Shown: in pieces, positions 36,512-45,310 of the stretch
Position numbering within the stretch: position 1 is the stretch's first letter
How the letters are laid out: every line of letters begins with the position of its first letter
NCBI GenBank assembly: GCA_902584015.1
Contig: CACHYG010000003.1
Span: 1-63,463, forward strand
Origin: an uncultured Pelagibacteraceae bacterium
GTDB taxonomy: Bacteria; Pseudomonadota; Alphaproteobacteria; Pelagibacterales; Pelagibacteraceae
DNA length: 63,463 nt
Reading direction: 5' to 3'
Translations under genes and position numbers: made by a program
The notes under the pieces: generated by a model
What the model was told of the DNA's origin: nothing
The model's database searches: none
Seen by the model: only the letters and a program-made list of their open reading frames with translations

Positions 36512-37957
36512 ATGTCTAATCAAAAAAAAATAGATCCTTTAGGTTTTAGAGAATATGACGCAAGATGGTTATTCCCTGAAAGCATTAATGAACCGGGAGT
36601 CGAGTCGGTTGGAAAAGGCTTTGGAACTCAAATTATATCCCAAATAAAAAATCCAACAGTAATAGTGGGACATGATTATCGATCATATAGTGAAAAAGTA
36701 AAAAAAAATTTTATAAAAGGATTGTTATCTACTGGATGTAATGTGAAAGATATTGGATTGTGTCTTTCACCTACAGTTTATTTTTCTCAATTTAAATTAA
36801 AATCAGATGCAGTTGCAATGATAACTGCTAGTCATAATGAAAACGGATGGACTGGAATAAAAATGGGTATTGAAAAGGGGTTGACACACTGTAAGGAGGA
36901 AATGTCAGATTTAAAAGATATTGTACTGAATGAAAAGTTTTTAAAAGGATCTGGAAAATTGGAAGAAATTAAAGATTTTAATAAAATTTATATAAACGAG
37001 TTATCTAAAAATAAAATAAAAAAAAAAATAAAAGTAGTTGCCGCATGTGGTAATGGAACAGCTGGAATATTTGCACCTGATATTTTGAGAGGAATAGGTT
37101 GTGATGTTATAGAATTAGATTGTAATCTAGATTATACATTTCCAAGATATAATCCCAATCCTGAGGATATGAAGATGCTTCATGAAATTGCTAAGTGTGT
37201 GAGAGAAAATAAAGCAGATGTTGGTTTTGGATTTGATGGAGATGGCGATAGAGTTGGTGTTATTGATAATAAAGGAAATGAAATATTTGCAGATAAAATA
37301 GGTTTATTAATTGCAAGAGATATCTCTAATAAATATAAAAATTCAAAGTTTGTCGTAGATGTAAAATCGACAGGACTATTTATGAAAGATGAAATTTTAA
37401 AAAAAAATAATTGCGAAACTATTTATTGGAAAACCGGGCACTCATATATCAAGAGAAAAGTAAACGAAGATAAAGCAATAGCTGGATTTGAAAAGAGTGG
37501 TCATTTCTTTTTTAATAAACCATTAGGTTATGGATTTGATGATGGAATTAACTCAGCAATTCAAGTGTGTAAATTGTTGGATAATCAAGATGAAAATTTA
37601 GAAAATTTAATCAGTGCTTTGCCGAAAACATATCAAAGCCCAACTATGGGTCCATTTTGTAAAGATGATGAAAAATATGAAGTGATAGAGAATATAACTT
37701 TGAAAATAAAAGATTTAAAAAATAAAAATATAAAAATTGAAGGTCAAGAAATAATCGATATTTTAACAGTTAATGGAATAAGATTTACTCTAAATGATGG
37801 CTCTTGGGGTTTAATTAGAGCATCATCAAATAAACCTTCACTGGTTATTGTTACTGAAAGCCCGACTTCTGATAAAATTAAAAAAGAAATTTTTAATTTT
37901 ATAGACAAACTTCTACAAGAGACTGGGAAAATTGGAGAATATGATCAAAAAATTTAA
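36512..37957 (+). CDS. Phosphoglucomutase/phosphomannomutase
   Basis: A 481-residue alpha-D-phosphohexomutase. The phosphoserine loop is MITASHNENGWTG, the magnesium loop is FGFDGDGDRVGV, the sugar-binding loop is GFEKSGHFFF and the C-terminal phosphate-binding segment includes RASSNKPSLVIVTES. The family converts hexose-6-phosphate and hexose-1-phosphate (glucose or mannose) for glycan precursors; this one is ManB/AlgC-like. It would supply glucose-1-phosphate to the rmlA route. It is divergent from nrdA. Confidence 0.88.
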   Translation: MSNQKKIDPLGFREYDARWLFPESINEPGVESVGKGFGTQIISQIKNPTVIVGHDYRSYSEKVKKNFIKGLLSTGCNVKDIGLCLSPTVYFSQFKLKSDAVAMITASHNENGWTGIKMGIEKGLTHCKEEMSDLKDIVLNEKFLKGSGKLEEIKDFNKIYINELSKNKIKKKIKVVAACGNGTAGIFAPDILRGIGCDVIELDCNLDYTFPRYNPNPEDMKMLHEIAKCVRENKADVGFGFDGDGDRVGVIDNKGNEIFADKIGLLIARDISNKYKNSKFVVDVKSTGLFMKDEILKKNNCETIYWKTGHSYIKRKVNEDKAIAGFEKSGHFFFNKPLGYGFDDGINSAIQVCKLLDNQDENLENLISALPKTYQSPTMGPFCKDDEKYEVIENITLKIKDLKNKNIKIEGQEIIDILTVNGIRFTLNDGSWGLIRASSNKPSLVIVTESPTSDKIKKEIFNFIDKLLQETGKIGEYDQKI

Positions 37958-38746
37958 TTAGATATTAAAATATCTATAAATAAATATTGTCCCAACTGTA
38001 TATAAAAACACCCCAAATAATCTTTGGGCTTTTGTTTTATCCATTTTATATACTGTATTTGCACCCACTCTTGCCATAAAACTTGTAATGGGAACAAATA
38101 AAACAAATGCAGGAATATTAATAAAGCCAATGCTAAAAGGTAAATTTACATCAAAATAAAATCCAGAAATTAAAAAGCCTAAGGATCCTGTAAAAGATAT
38201 AAAAAAACCAATAGCGGCAGCACTTCCAATACATTTGCTGATCGGATAACCCAAGTATCTAAGTATTGGAACATTTATCATTGCACCAGTAATACCCATT
38301 GGTGCTGAAATAAAACCAGATAATAAACCAAATATAATACGTGGGGAAAGTGATGAATTTGGCCTAATTTTACGAATTCTTTCTTGAGCTAACATCAGAT
38401 AGGCGCCAAATACGTATACAACAACTGAAAAAAACAGGACTAACATTTTAGTCTTCATAACAGATGCGAAAATAGTGCCAATCAGAACTCCAACAACTAC
38501 GAATATACCAAAAGTTTTAACCACACTTAAATCTACTAATTTATTTTTGTGGTGAGTCATTACTGAAACTGTTGATGTAAAAATAGTAATAGTAAATGCT
38601 GTACCTACAGTTAAATGCATTAAATAATTTTTATCGAAATTTAATGTTTCAAAAATAAAGAAAAGACATGGGACAGAAATTAAACCGCCTCCGATCCCAA
38701 ACAATCCTGCAAAAAAACCAACTGCGGTAGCTGCAAATATTATCAA
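37958..38746 (-). CDS. TauE/SafE-family permease (first of a tandem pair)
   Basis: A protein of about 262 residues with eight or so hydrophobic segments. The repeated GLFGIGGGLISVP motif near the N-terminus and SAPMGITGAMINVP in the second half define TauE/SafE (DUF81). Members export sulfite, sulfoacetate or other small anions. The start at 38746 is a TTG inside the first hydrophobic stretch. The frame stays open 18 codons further upstream with no ATG, so the true start may be a CTG ending at 38791, just after an AAGGA-like site. Adjacent 38805-39641 is a paralogue. Confidence 0.82.
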   Translation of the reverse strand: MIIFAATAVGFFAGLFGIGGGLISVPCLFFIFETLNFDKNYLMHLTVGTAFTITIFTSTVSVMTHHKNKLVDLSVVKTFGIFVVVGVLIGTIFASVMKTKMLVLFFSVVVYVFGAYLMLAQERIRKIRPNSSLSPRIIFGLLSGFISAPMGITGAMINVPILRYLGYPISKCIGSAAAIGFFISFTGSLGFLISGFYFDVNLPFSIGFINIPAFVLFVPITSFMARVGANTVYKMDKTKAQRLFGVFLYTVGTIFIYRYFNI

Positions 38747-38804
38747 TAATAAGAAATACCAATATTCATTTATGAGGTATGTTAGTGACAGAAAATCCTT
38801 TTAA

Positions 38805-39641
38805 TTAAGTTATACTAAAGTATTCAAAAAACGACCTAGCAGATACAATTAGTAAAAAACAGCCAAATATTCTACTTAATAATTTTTTGTCAATTTTATA
38901 CACAACCTTTGCTCCTATTCTTGCCATAACCATTGTTACTGGTACAAATACAGCAAACCCTAAAAGATTTATATAACCAACGCTATATGGTGTATTAACA
39001 TTATCAATTATATTTCCGCCTAATATCATTGTAGTGGTACCTGTCACAGCTATTAAAAATCCAACTGCGGCTGCAGTGCCAATAGATTTTCTAATATCAT
39101 ATCCAAATGTTCTCATAAATGGTACCATTAATGAACCACCTCCAATTCCTAAAGGCACAGAAATAAATCCAATTAATAAACCTGAAATATTTTTAATTAT
39201 ATTTGATATTTTTTTTGGGCTTTCAACAAGTTTTTCTCTTAGGAAAATAAAAAATAATCCTACAAAACATGAAAAGATAGCAAAAAATAAAACTAATGCT
39301 GGAGTTTTTAAGTTTACTGCTAAAAAAGTTCCGGCCAAAACACCCAAGACAATTAAAACACCAAAAGTCTTTACCATTTTAAAATCTACCGCATCATATT
39401 CCATATGAGTTTTTGTCGAGATTATTGAAGTTGGAATAATTATTGCAAGAGATGTTCCAACAGACAAATGCATTCTTGTAACAATATCAAAGTCAAGAAC
39501 ACTGAATGCGTAATAGAGAGCAGGAACCATTATTATTCCTCCTCCTACTCCAAGTAATCCTGCCATAAAACCCGCAACAGCTGCAGCAATAGATAATACT
39601 GTTAAAAGATTTATTACTACCTCTGAATCAATATTTTCCAT
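38805..39641 (-). CDS. TauE/SafE-family permease (second of a tandem pair)
   Basis: A 278-residue membrane protein with about eight hydrophobic segments. It carries the internal repeat GLLGVGGGIIMVPAL and SVPLGIGGGSLMVP typical of TauE/SafE anion carriers. It is clearly related to the downstream gene over its whole length (shared MHLSVGT/MHLTVGT, VKTFGV/VKTFGI, MARIGAKVVYKIDK/MARVGANTVYKMDK), so the pair arose by tandem duplication. It begins inside the dusA stop (TAATG). Confidence 0.85.
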   Translation of the reverse strand: MENIDSEVVINLLTVLSIAAAVAGFMAGLLGVGGGIIMVPALYYAFSVLDFDIVTRMHLSVGTSLAIIIPTSIISTKTHMEYDAVDFKMVKTFGVLIVLGVLAGTFLAVNLKTPALVLFFAIFSCFVGLFFIFLREKLVESPKKISNIIKNISGLLIGFISVPLGIGGGSLMVPFMRTFGYDIRKSIGTAAAVGFLIAVTGTTTMILGGNIIDNVNTPYSVGYINLLGFAVFVPVTMVMARIGAKVVYKIDKKLLSRIFGCFLLIVSARSFFEYFSIT

Positions 39642-40645
39642 TAGGCAGTTAATTGATTTACTTTTTCATTATTTTGAGCAATGTCCATAATATGTTTTGC
39701 TTTTTGGAAGTCAGAATCTCTTGCCATCATATTGTCACTTAAATATTTTTTCCATTCTTTCGAACCTGGTTGACCGTAATAAAGTCCAACAGTATGTCTC
39801 ATTACTTGATTTACTCTAGTTCCTGTTTTAAGTTCTTTTTCAAGATATTCTAGAATTTGTTTAACAATATCTTCTCTCGATGGAACATTTAAATTATTAA
39901 ATATCGTGTTCTCAATATCTTTTAAAAAATAAGGATTTTGGTAAATTGCTCTACCTATCATCACACCATCACAATAATTTAAATGGTTTTTTATCTGATC
40001 CGTAGTAGTAATTCCTCCATTAATTATAATTTCTAAATCTGGATTGAATTTCTTAATTTCATAAACCATTCCATAGTTTAATTTTGGAATATTCAAGTTT
40101 TGCTTTGGTGTAAGGCCTTTTAAAATTGCCTTTCTGGCATGTAAAATAATAGTTTTACACCCAGTTTGTTTCATTTTATTAACAAACATATTTAAATAAT
40201 CAAATTCCTCAGTATGATCAAAACCTATTCTTGTTTTGGCTGTAACAGGAATGTTGCAAGATTTTTTCATCTCGGACAAACATTCAGATACAAGATCTGG
40301 CTCTTTCATTAAACAAGCCCCAAAAGAATTTTTTTGAACTTTTTTACTTGGGCAACCTAAATTGATATTAATCTCATCATAACCAAAATCTTCGGCAATT
40401 TTAGCAACTTCTGCTAATTCTTTTTTATCAGAACCACCCACTTGTAAAGCTAATGGTTTTTCTAACTCATTAAACTTCAGTAATTTTTGCTTGTCACCAC
40501 GTAATACTGCTTTAGTAACAACCATCTCCGTGTAAAGCATTACATTTTTACTAATAAGTCTTAAGAAATATCTATCATGACGGTCAGTACAATCCATCAT
40601 TGGAGCAACTGAAATTTTTCTATTAATTTTTTTTTTAATATCCAA
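39641..40645 (-). CDS. dusA: tRNA-dihydrouridine synthase DusA
   Basis: A 334-residue flavoenzyme reducing uridines in the tRNA D-loop. Conserved elements are SVAPMMDCTDRHDRYFLR at the start, ALQVGGSDKKELAEVA, EININLGCPSKKVQ, the catalytic Cys in NSFGACLM and IINGGITTTDQI. The start is TTG at 40645, because the first ATG would remove the conserved SVAP strand. It overlaps dctM by 11 bases and tauE by one, so a tRNA gene is locked between two transport systems. Confidence 0.94.
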   Translation of the reverse strand: MDIKKKINRKISVAPMMDCTDRHDRYFLRLISKNVMLYTEMVVTKAVLRGDKQKLLKFNELEKPLALQVGGSDKKELAEVAKIAEDFGYDEININLGCPSKKVQKNSFGACLMKEPDLVSECLSEMKKSCNIPVTAKTRIGFDHTEEFDYLNMFVNKMKQTGCKTIILHARKAILKGLTPKQNLNIPKLNYGMVYEIKKFNPDLEIIINGGITTTDQIKNHLNYCDGVMIGRAIYQNPYFLKDIENTIFNNLNVPSREDIVKQILEYLEKELKTGTRVNQVMRHTVGLYYGQPGSKEWKKYLSDNMMARDSDFQKAKHIMDIAQNNEKVNQLTA

Positions 40646-41966
40646 GAGCTTTACCCATTACTTTATCAGGTAACCACGTAACAATTTCTGGAAAAATACA
40701 TAGTATTAGAATTGCTAAAGCCATTATTATCATAAAAGGCACCGATCCTTTTAAAATTTCTTTCAAGCTAACATCGGGAGTAATACCTTTAATTATATAT
40801 AGATTAAGACCTACTGGTGGAGTAATTAAACCTATCTCCATATTAATTGTAAATACTATTGCAAACCAATAAGGATCAAAGCCAAGAGTGGTAATTACTG
40901 GCAATAATATTGCTGAGGTCATTACAATTACTGCAACAGGAGGTAAAAAGAAACCAGCTATTAAAAGAAAAATATTTATTAAAATAAAAATAACCCATTT
41001 ATTTGAACTTAACTCTACCATGCTCTGAGCTAAAGATTGAGTTACATAAAGTTGTGAGAGAGTAAATGCAAAAAGATAAGAGGCTGCGATGATGAACATT
41101 ATCATTACACTTTCTTTCATTGAAACTTTAACTATATTCCATATTTTTTTTGGTTGATAAATTTTATAAACAACTGCTATCATCACAAAAACCAAGAATG
41201 CTCCAACTCCTGAAGCTTCCGACGGAGTGGCTACTCCTCCATATAAAACATACAAAACTCCAGCAATAATTGCTAAAAAAGGAAAAATCCTTGGTAGCAC
41301 TTCAAGTTTTTCTTTTAGTGTTGGACGCTTTCTATTCTTTAAAGCTTTAGCTGCATCTTTATCAATAAAGTAACTATGGATTAATGCCCATATTGCAAAC
41401 ATGCCCGCTAGCATGAAACCTGGAATTAAACCACATAAAAATAATCTTCCGATTGAAGTACCAGTGGCTATTCCATAAACAATAAGAACTATACTTGGTG
41501 GAATTAAAACTCCTAATGTTCCTCCAGCTGCAATAGTGCCTGTAGCAATTTGGTCTGAATATCCTCTCTTTCGCATTTCGGGTATTCCCATTGTTCCTAT
41601 AGCTGCACAAGTTGCTGGGCTTGATCCGCTTAAAGCTGCAAAAATAGAACACGCACCAATGTTAGAAATAACTAATCCACCTGGAACTCTCCATAACCAT
41701 CTATCTAAACCAATATATAAATCTTTACCTGCTGGTGAATTAGCTACCGCCATTCCCATTAAAATAAACATTGGTATTGAAAGTAATACGAAGGAATTAA
41801 GACCTGCATAGAATGTTTCAGCAAAAACATCTAACATTTGGAAACCTTCAAAAGAAACAAGTAATGCTATCGAAACGAAACTCAAACCAAAAGCAATTGG
41901 TATTCCTGAAAATAGAACTATCAAAGTAAAAACCGCTACGATCAATGCTATTATTAGTGGATCCAT
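40635..41966 (-). CDS. dctM: TRAP transporter large permease DctM
   Basis: A 443-residue inner-membrane protein with about twelve hydrophobic segments, the catalytic permease of a sodium-driven TRAP importer. Family motifs include FALSGSSPATCAAIGTMGIPEM, GTLGVLIPPSIVLIVYG, TPSEASGVGA and NMEIGLITPPVGLNLYI (split about 375-395). It starts inside the dctQ stop (TAATG) and overlaps dusA. Confidence 0.94.
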   Translation of the reverse strand: MDPLIIALIVAVFTLIVLFSGIPIAFGLSFVSIALLVSFEGFQMLDVFAETFYAGLNSFVLLSIPMFILMGMAVANSPAGKDLYIGLDRWLWRVPGGLVISNIGACSIFAALSGSSPATCAAIGTMGIPEMRKRGYSDQIATGTIAAGGTLGVLIPPSIVLIVYGIATGTSIGRLFLCGLIPGFMLAGMFAIWALIHSYFIDKDAAKALKNRKRPTLKEKLEVLPRIFPFLAIIAGVLYVLYGGVATPSEASGVGAFLVFVMIAVVYKIYQPKKIWNIVKVSMKESVMIMFIIAASYLFAFTLSQLYVTQSLAQSMVELSSNKWVIFILINIFLLIAGFFLPPVAVIVMTSAILLPVITTLGFDPYWFAIVFTINMEIGLITPPVGLNLYIIKGITPDVSLKEILKGSVPFMIIMALAILILCIFPEIVTWLPDKVMGKALGY

Positions 41967-42460
41967 TATTTATAATCCTTATCATCAACTAATTTTATAA
42001 TTTCTGCTATGTATTGAAGTATCATTAGAATAGCTCCAATCATCATTGAAGAATACGGTATCCAAAGTGGAGGATCCCAAACAGTTCCTGTTGAATAATT
42101 CTTTGTAAATGCTTCTTCAACCATTAAAAATCCAAAATAAAATAGTATTAAGAAGAAAAGTAGGCTTAAAAACGATGTAAAGATTTTTAATCTAATAATA
42201 TTTTTATTAGATAAAAAATCATATATCCATTCCATACTAACATGTGCTTTTTCACTTAACACGTATGCACTACCAATAAATGTTGATGCAACCAAAAGCA
42301 TTGTTACTAATTCTGTTTGCCAAGTAATCGCTCTTTGAAAAAAGTATCTTTCAAATACTAATTCAACAATAACCAAAATAGATAATAATAATGCTAATAC
42401 AGCAAACGCTCCACAGGCCTGTGCGATAAGATCACAAAACTTTAAATACTTTTTCTTCAT
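41966..42460 (-). CDS. dctQ: TRAP transporter small permease DctQ
   Basis: A 164-residue protein with four hydrophobic segments (about 15-35, 50-70, 90-112 and 135-155), the size and layout of DctQ subunits. The W-Q-T-E motif (AITWQTELVTMLLV) and SEKAHVSMEWIYD are typical. Its ATG abuts eight T residues that follow a strong hairpin, leaving no room for a ribosome site. It therefore depends on readthrough of that hairpin. Confidence 0.9.
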   Translation of the reverse strand: MKKKYLKFCDLIAQACGAFAVLALLLSILVIVELVFERYFFQRAITWQTELVTMLLVASTFIGSAYVLSEKAHVSMEWIYDFLSNKNIIRLKIFTSFLSLLFFLILFYFGFLMVEEAFTKNYSTGTVWDPPLWIPYSSMMIGAILMILQYIAEIIKLVDDKDYK

Positions 42461-42494
42461 AAAAAAAACCCCTATTTAAAATTAAATAGGGGTT
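42461..42494 (-). terminator. Strong hairpin plus U tract between dctP and dctQ
   Basis: A near-perfect 13-pair stem (AACCCCTATTTAA with its complement, plus-strand span 42467-42494) begins 17 bases after the dctP stop. On the minus strand it runs into eight T residues that end at the dctQ ATG. It has all parts of an intrinsic terminator, but lies within the operon. The likely effect is partial termination or 3'-end protection giving more dctP than dctQM transcript. Confidence 0.85.
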
Positions 42495-42511
42495 CTTCTT
42501 TATATATTTTT

Positions 42512-43522
42512 TTACTTAACTGATAAAGCCATTTCCATTAGCTTGTCGCCACCTGGAACTTTTTCAGCAAATGCTTTATGAGAAGATTTTTTTGCAATCT
42601 CTACCCAAGCTGCATGATCTTTTGCATTCATATATACTAATTTTACACCTGCTGCTTTGTAAGCGTCTTCAAATTTTTTATCTAAATTTTCGACTTGAGC
42701 AGTCATATATTTTTCTGCAACTTTTCCAGCTTTCATTAAAGCATCTTGTTGTTTAGAGTTTAATTTATCGAAACTCATTTTTGACATTAAAATTGGCTCG
42801 TACATAAACCATAATCCAAACTTACCTGGAGGAGTTGCGCAAGTTACTTGTTCATAAATCTTATAACTTACAAAACTTCCTGAACTTGTATTTGCACCAG
42901 TAAGTACTCCAGTTTGAAGACCAGTATAAATTTCAGATGATGGCATACTTTGTATACCTGCACCAGCTGCCTCTAACATTTGGTTAAATGCTTTACCAGC
43001 TGCTCTCATAACTTGTCCTTTAGCATCACTAGGATTTTTAATGCATTTTGATTTAGATGCAAAACCTCCACCTAACCAAGCATCAGATAATACAACTACG
43101 CCAGCATCATTAATAATTTTTTTAATCTCGGTCATCATTGGACCTTTATTAAATCTCAATGCATGATCATGATTTTTAACTGTTCCTGGCATTAAAGTTG
43201 CATCAAATTCTGGATGAAACTTAGATGCATACGCTAATGGAAAAGCAGAAATATCCAATTGACCAGTTGTCATTGGTTTCCACTGTTCTTTAGGTTTGTA
43301 AAGTGATTTTGCAGGATAAATTCTTATATCTACCCCTACATTTGCTTTTTTCATTTCATCAGCAATTATCTGTACCATTTCGTGTCTTGGATCATAAGAA
43401 CCATCCGCTCTTGGCGTACCTGGCCATTGATGACTTGCTTTTAGTGTAACAGCATAAGCCGATCCAATTGTAGTTAGGACAAATACTAATGAAGTTAAAA
43501 ATAAAGATATTTTTTTAAACAT
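42512..43522 (-). CDS. dctP: TRAP transporter substrate-binding protein DctP
   Basis: A 336-residue periplasmic binding protein. The signal peptide covers residues 1-24 (ending SAYA). The mature part has the DctP fold, with KASHQWPGTPRADGSYDPRH at the start, the conserved GQVMRAAGKAFNQMLEAAGA region holding the substrate Arg, and an SSEIYTGLQTGVLTGANTS hinge. The ligand is probably a carboxylate, since the Arg normally pairs with one. A good ribosome site (AAGGGG) precedes the ATG. The divergent class III CoA-transferase hints at an acid activated as a CoA ester. Confidence 0.92.
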   Translation of the reverse strand: MFKKISLFLTSLVFVLTTIGSAYAVTLKASHQWPGTPRADGSYDPRHEMVQIIADEMKKANVGVDIRIYPAKSLYKPKEQWKPMTTGQLDISAFPLAYASKFHPEFDATLMPGTVKNHDHALRFNKGPMMTEIKKIINDAGVVVLSDAWLGGGFASKSKCIKNPSDAKGQVMRAAGKAFNQMLEAAGAGIQSMPSSEIYTGLQTGVLTGANTSSGSFVSYKIYEQVTCATPPGKFGLWFMYEPILMSKMSFDKLNSKQQDALMKAGKVAEKYMTAQVENLDKKFEDAYKAAGVKLVYMNAKDHAAWVEIAKKSSHKAFAEKVPGGDKLMEMALSVK

Positions 43523-43616
43523 TTTTTCCCCTTCTTTAGTTATTAAAAAGAGTGTATTAAAGATAAGATATGATTAAGAGTCAAGTTCGCTATTAACTCA
43601 TATATATTGTTAATTT

Positions 43617-44762
43617 ATGGATGGACCTTTAAAAAACTTGCTAGTTGTTGATTTAACAAGAGTATTAGTGGGTCCTTATTGTACAATGATGCTCTCAGAT
43701 ATGGGTGCAAGAGTAATAAAAGTAGAGGCACCAGGAGTTGGTGATGACTCTAGAAAATTTGGTCCATTTGTCAAAGACAACTCTGCCTACTTCATGTCAT
43801 TAAATAGAGGAAAAGAAAGTATTGCCTTAAATTTAAAAGATGAAGAGGATAAAAAAATATTTTTAAATGTATTAAGTAAAGCAGATATACTTGTTGAGAA
43901 TTTCAAGCCTGGAACATTAGAAAAATGGGGTTTTGGTTGGAAAGATATGTGCAAGAAATTTCCAAAATTAATTTATGCTTCTGCATCTGGTTTTGGTCAA
44001 ACTGGACCATTAAAAGAATTACCAGCTTACGATATGGTGGTTCAAGGAATGGGCGGACTTATGAGTGTTACAGGACAACCTAATTCTGAACCAACAAGAG
44101 TTGGGACTTCTATTGGAGATATCACAGCCGCATTATTTACAACAATTGGAATTAATGCAGCACTTTATGATAGGGAAAAAACAGGTAAAGGTATGTTCAT
44201 AGATGTTTCTATGCTTGATTGTCAAATTGCAATTTTAGAAAATGCAATTGCACGTTATTTATCAAAAAACGAGATACCAAAGCCAATGGGGTCTCGCCAT
44301 CCATCAATCGCTCCCTTTGAAGCATTTAAAACTAAAGATAGTTACATAATTATTGCAGCTGGAAATGATAAACTTTTTGAAAAATTATGTAACGTTCTTA
44401 ACTTGAGTGATTTACCTAAGGATGAAAAATTTAAAAACAATTCATCACGATGCGAGAATATGAACGAACTTAAATCTATTATGGAAGAAAAACTTAAGTC
44501 GCATAATACGAAAGAATGGATAAAGAAAATGGAGAAAGATAAAATTCCATGTGGTCCAATTTTTAATATTAAAGATGCTGTTGAAAATCCTCAGGTAAAG
44601 TCTAGGAATATGATAGTCAATACATTTCATAAAGTTGTTGGTGATTTTAAAACAGCAGGTAATCCAATTAAAATGTCTTCTTATAAAGATGAAACTAAAA
44701 GAGGAGATATACCTGACTTAGATGAGCATCGGGAAAAAATTATTAAAGAGTTTTGTAGTTAA
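43617..44762 (+). CDS. Class III (CaiB/BaiF) CoA-transferase
   Basis: A 381-residue family III CoA-transferase. [19 protein letters not shown] at the N-terminus, GADVIKVE-like [25 protein letters not shown] and the catalytic Asp in [14 protein letters not shown] are all typical. It moves CoA between carboxylic acids, for example succinyl-CoA to a dicarboxylate or a carnitine-type acid; the substrate is unknown. It is divergent from the TRAP operon, with 94 bases between. Its stop interlocks with that of rpoZ. Confidence 0.88.
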   Translation: MDGPLKNLLVVDLTRVLVGPYCTMMLSDMGARVIKVEAPGVGDDSRKFGPFVKDNSAYFMSLNRGKESIALNLKDEEDKKIFLNVLSKADILVENFKPGTLEKWGFGWKDMCKKFPKLIYASASGFGQTGPLKELPAYDMVVQGMGGLMSVTGQPNSEPTRVGTSIGDITAALFTTIGINAALYDREKTGKGMFIDVSMLDCQIAILENAIARYLSKNEIPKPMGSRHPSIAPFEAFKTKDSYIIIAAGNDKLFEKLCNVLNLSDLPKDEKFKNNSSRCENMNELKSIMEEKLKSHNTKEWIKKMEKDKIPCGPIFNIKDAVENPQVKSRNMIVNTFHKVVGDFKTAGNPIKMSSYKDETKRGDIPDLDEHREKIIKEFCS

Positions 44763-45268
44763 CTCTGATTTGTATCTTCTCTAGGTTCTTTATTCTCTTG
44801 TTCTTTTAAATCTTCTACAGAAGTATCCTCGGTTTCACCAGATGGTTCGGATTGCTCAGTTGGTTGAGTTGGAGCACTTTCTGCTATGTCTTCTTTTGAA
44901 AAAACTGGAGCTTTTTCAGGAATTTTTCTCGCTCTTTTTGATGGTAATATAGGAGTACCACTTTTTGAGATTTCTCCCTTATATAAATTTTCGAAATCAT
45001 CTCCTATATCTTCATCCTCAGAAGGATTATCATCTATTTGCTCAACATGTTTCCTCAATTTATAAACAGCGCTTTCAATTAAATCTGGAACTTTAATATT
45101 TTCGTTAGCTATTTCCCTTAAAGAAATTACAGTATTTTTGTCGTTATCTATGCTTACACTTGGTTCAATACCTGAATTTAATTGAGTTGTTCTTTCTTTA
45201 GCTACTAAAACTAATTCATAAGGACTTTCAACTTTGTCTACGCAATCTTCAACAGTAACTCTAGCCAT
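44759..45268 (-). CDS. rpoZ: RNA polymerase omega subunit with long acidic tail
   Basis: A 169-residue protein whose first ~65 residues are Rpo[50 protein letters not shown]. Omega binds the C-terminus of beta-prime and helps polymerase assembly. Residues about 80-169 are a low-complexity tail rich in Glu, Asp, Ser and Pro, far longer than the E. coli subunit (about 90 residues in all) and probably disordered. The start fits the MARVTVEDC family N-terminus. Confidence 0.92.
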   Translation of the reverse strand: MARVTVEDCVDKVESPYELVLVAKERTTQLNSGIEPSVSIDNDKNTVISLREIANENIKVPDLIESAVYKLRKHVEQIDDNPSEDEDIGDDFENLYKGEISKSGTPILPSKRARKIPEKAPVFSKEDIAESAPTQPTEQSEPSGETEDTSVEDLKEQENKEPREDTNQS

Positions 45269-45310
45269 GCGGGGTATTTATACCTGCTGATAAATAAAAT
45301 CAAGATATTT

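Noticed and set aside
39034..39408. 124-codon plus-strand frame opposite a TauE gene
   Set aside because: Antisense of a membrane protein; composition mirrors the real gene.
42461..42494. Hairpin as the end of a separate dctP operon
   Set aside because: dctQ has no space for its own promoter or ribosome site downstream of it, so it must be read through at least partly.
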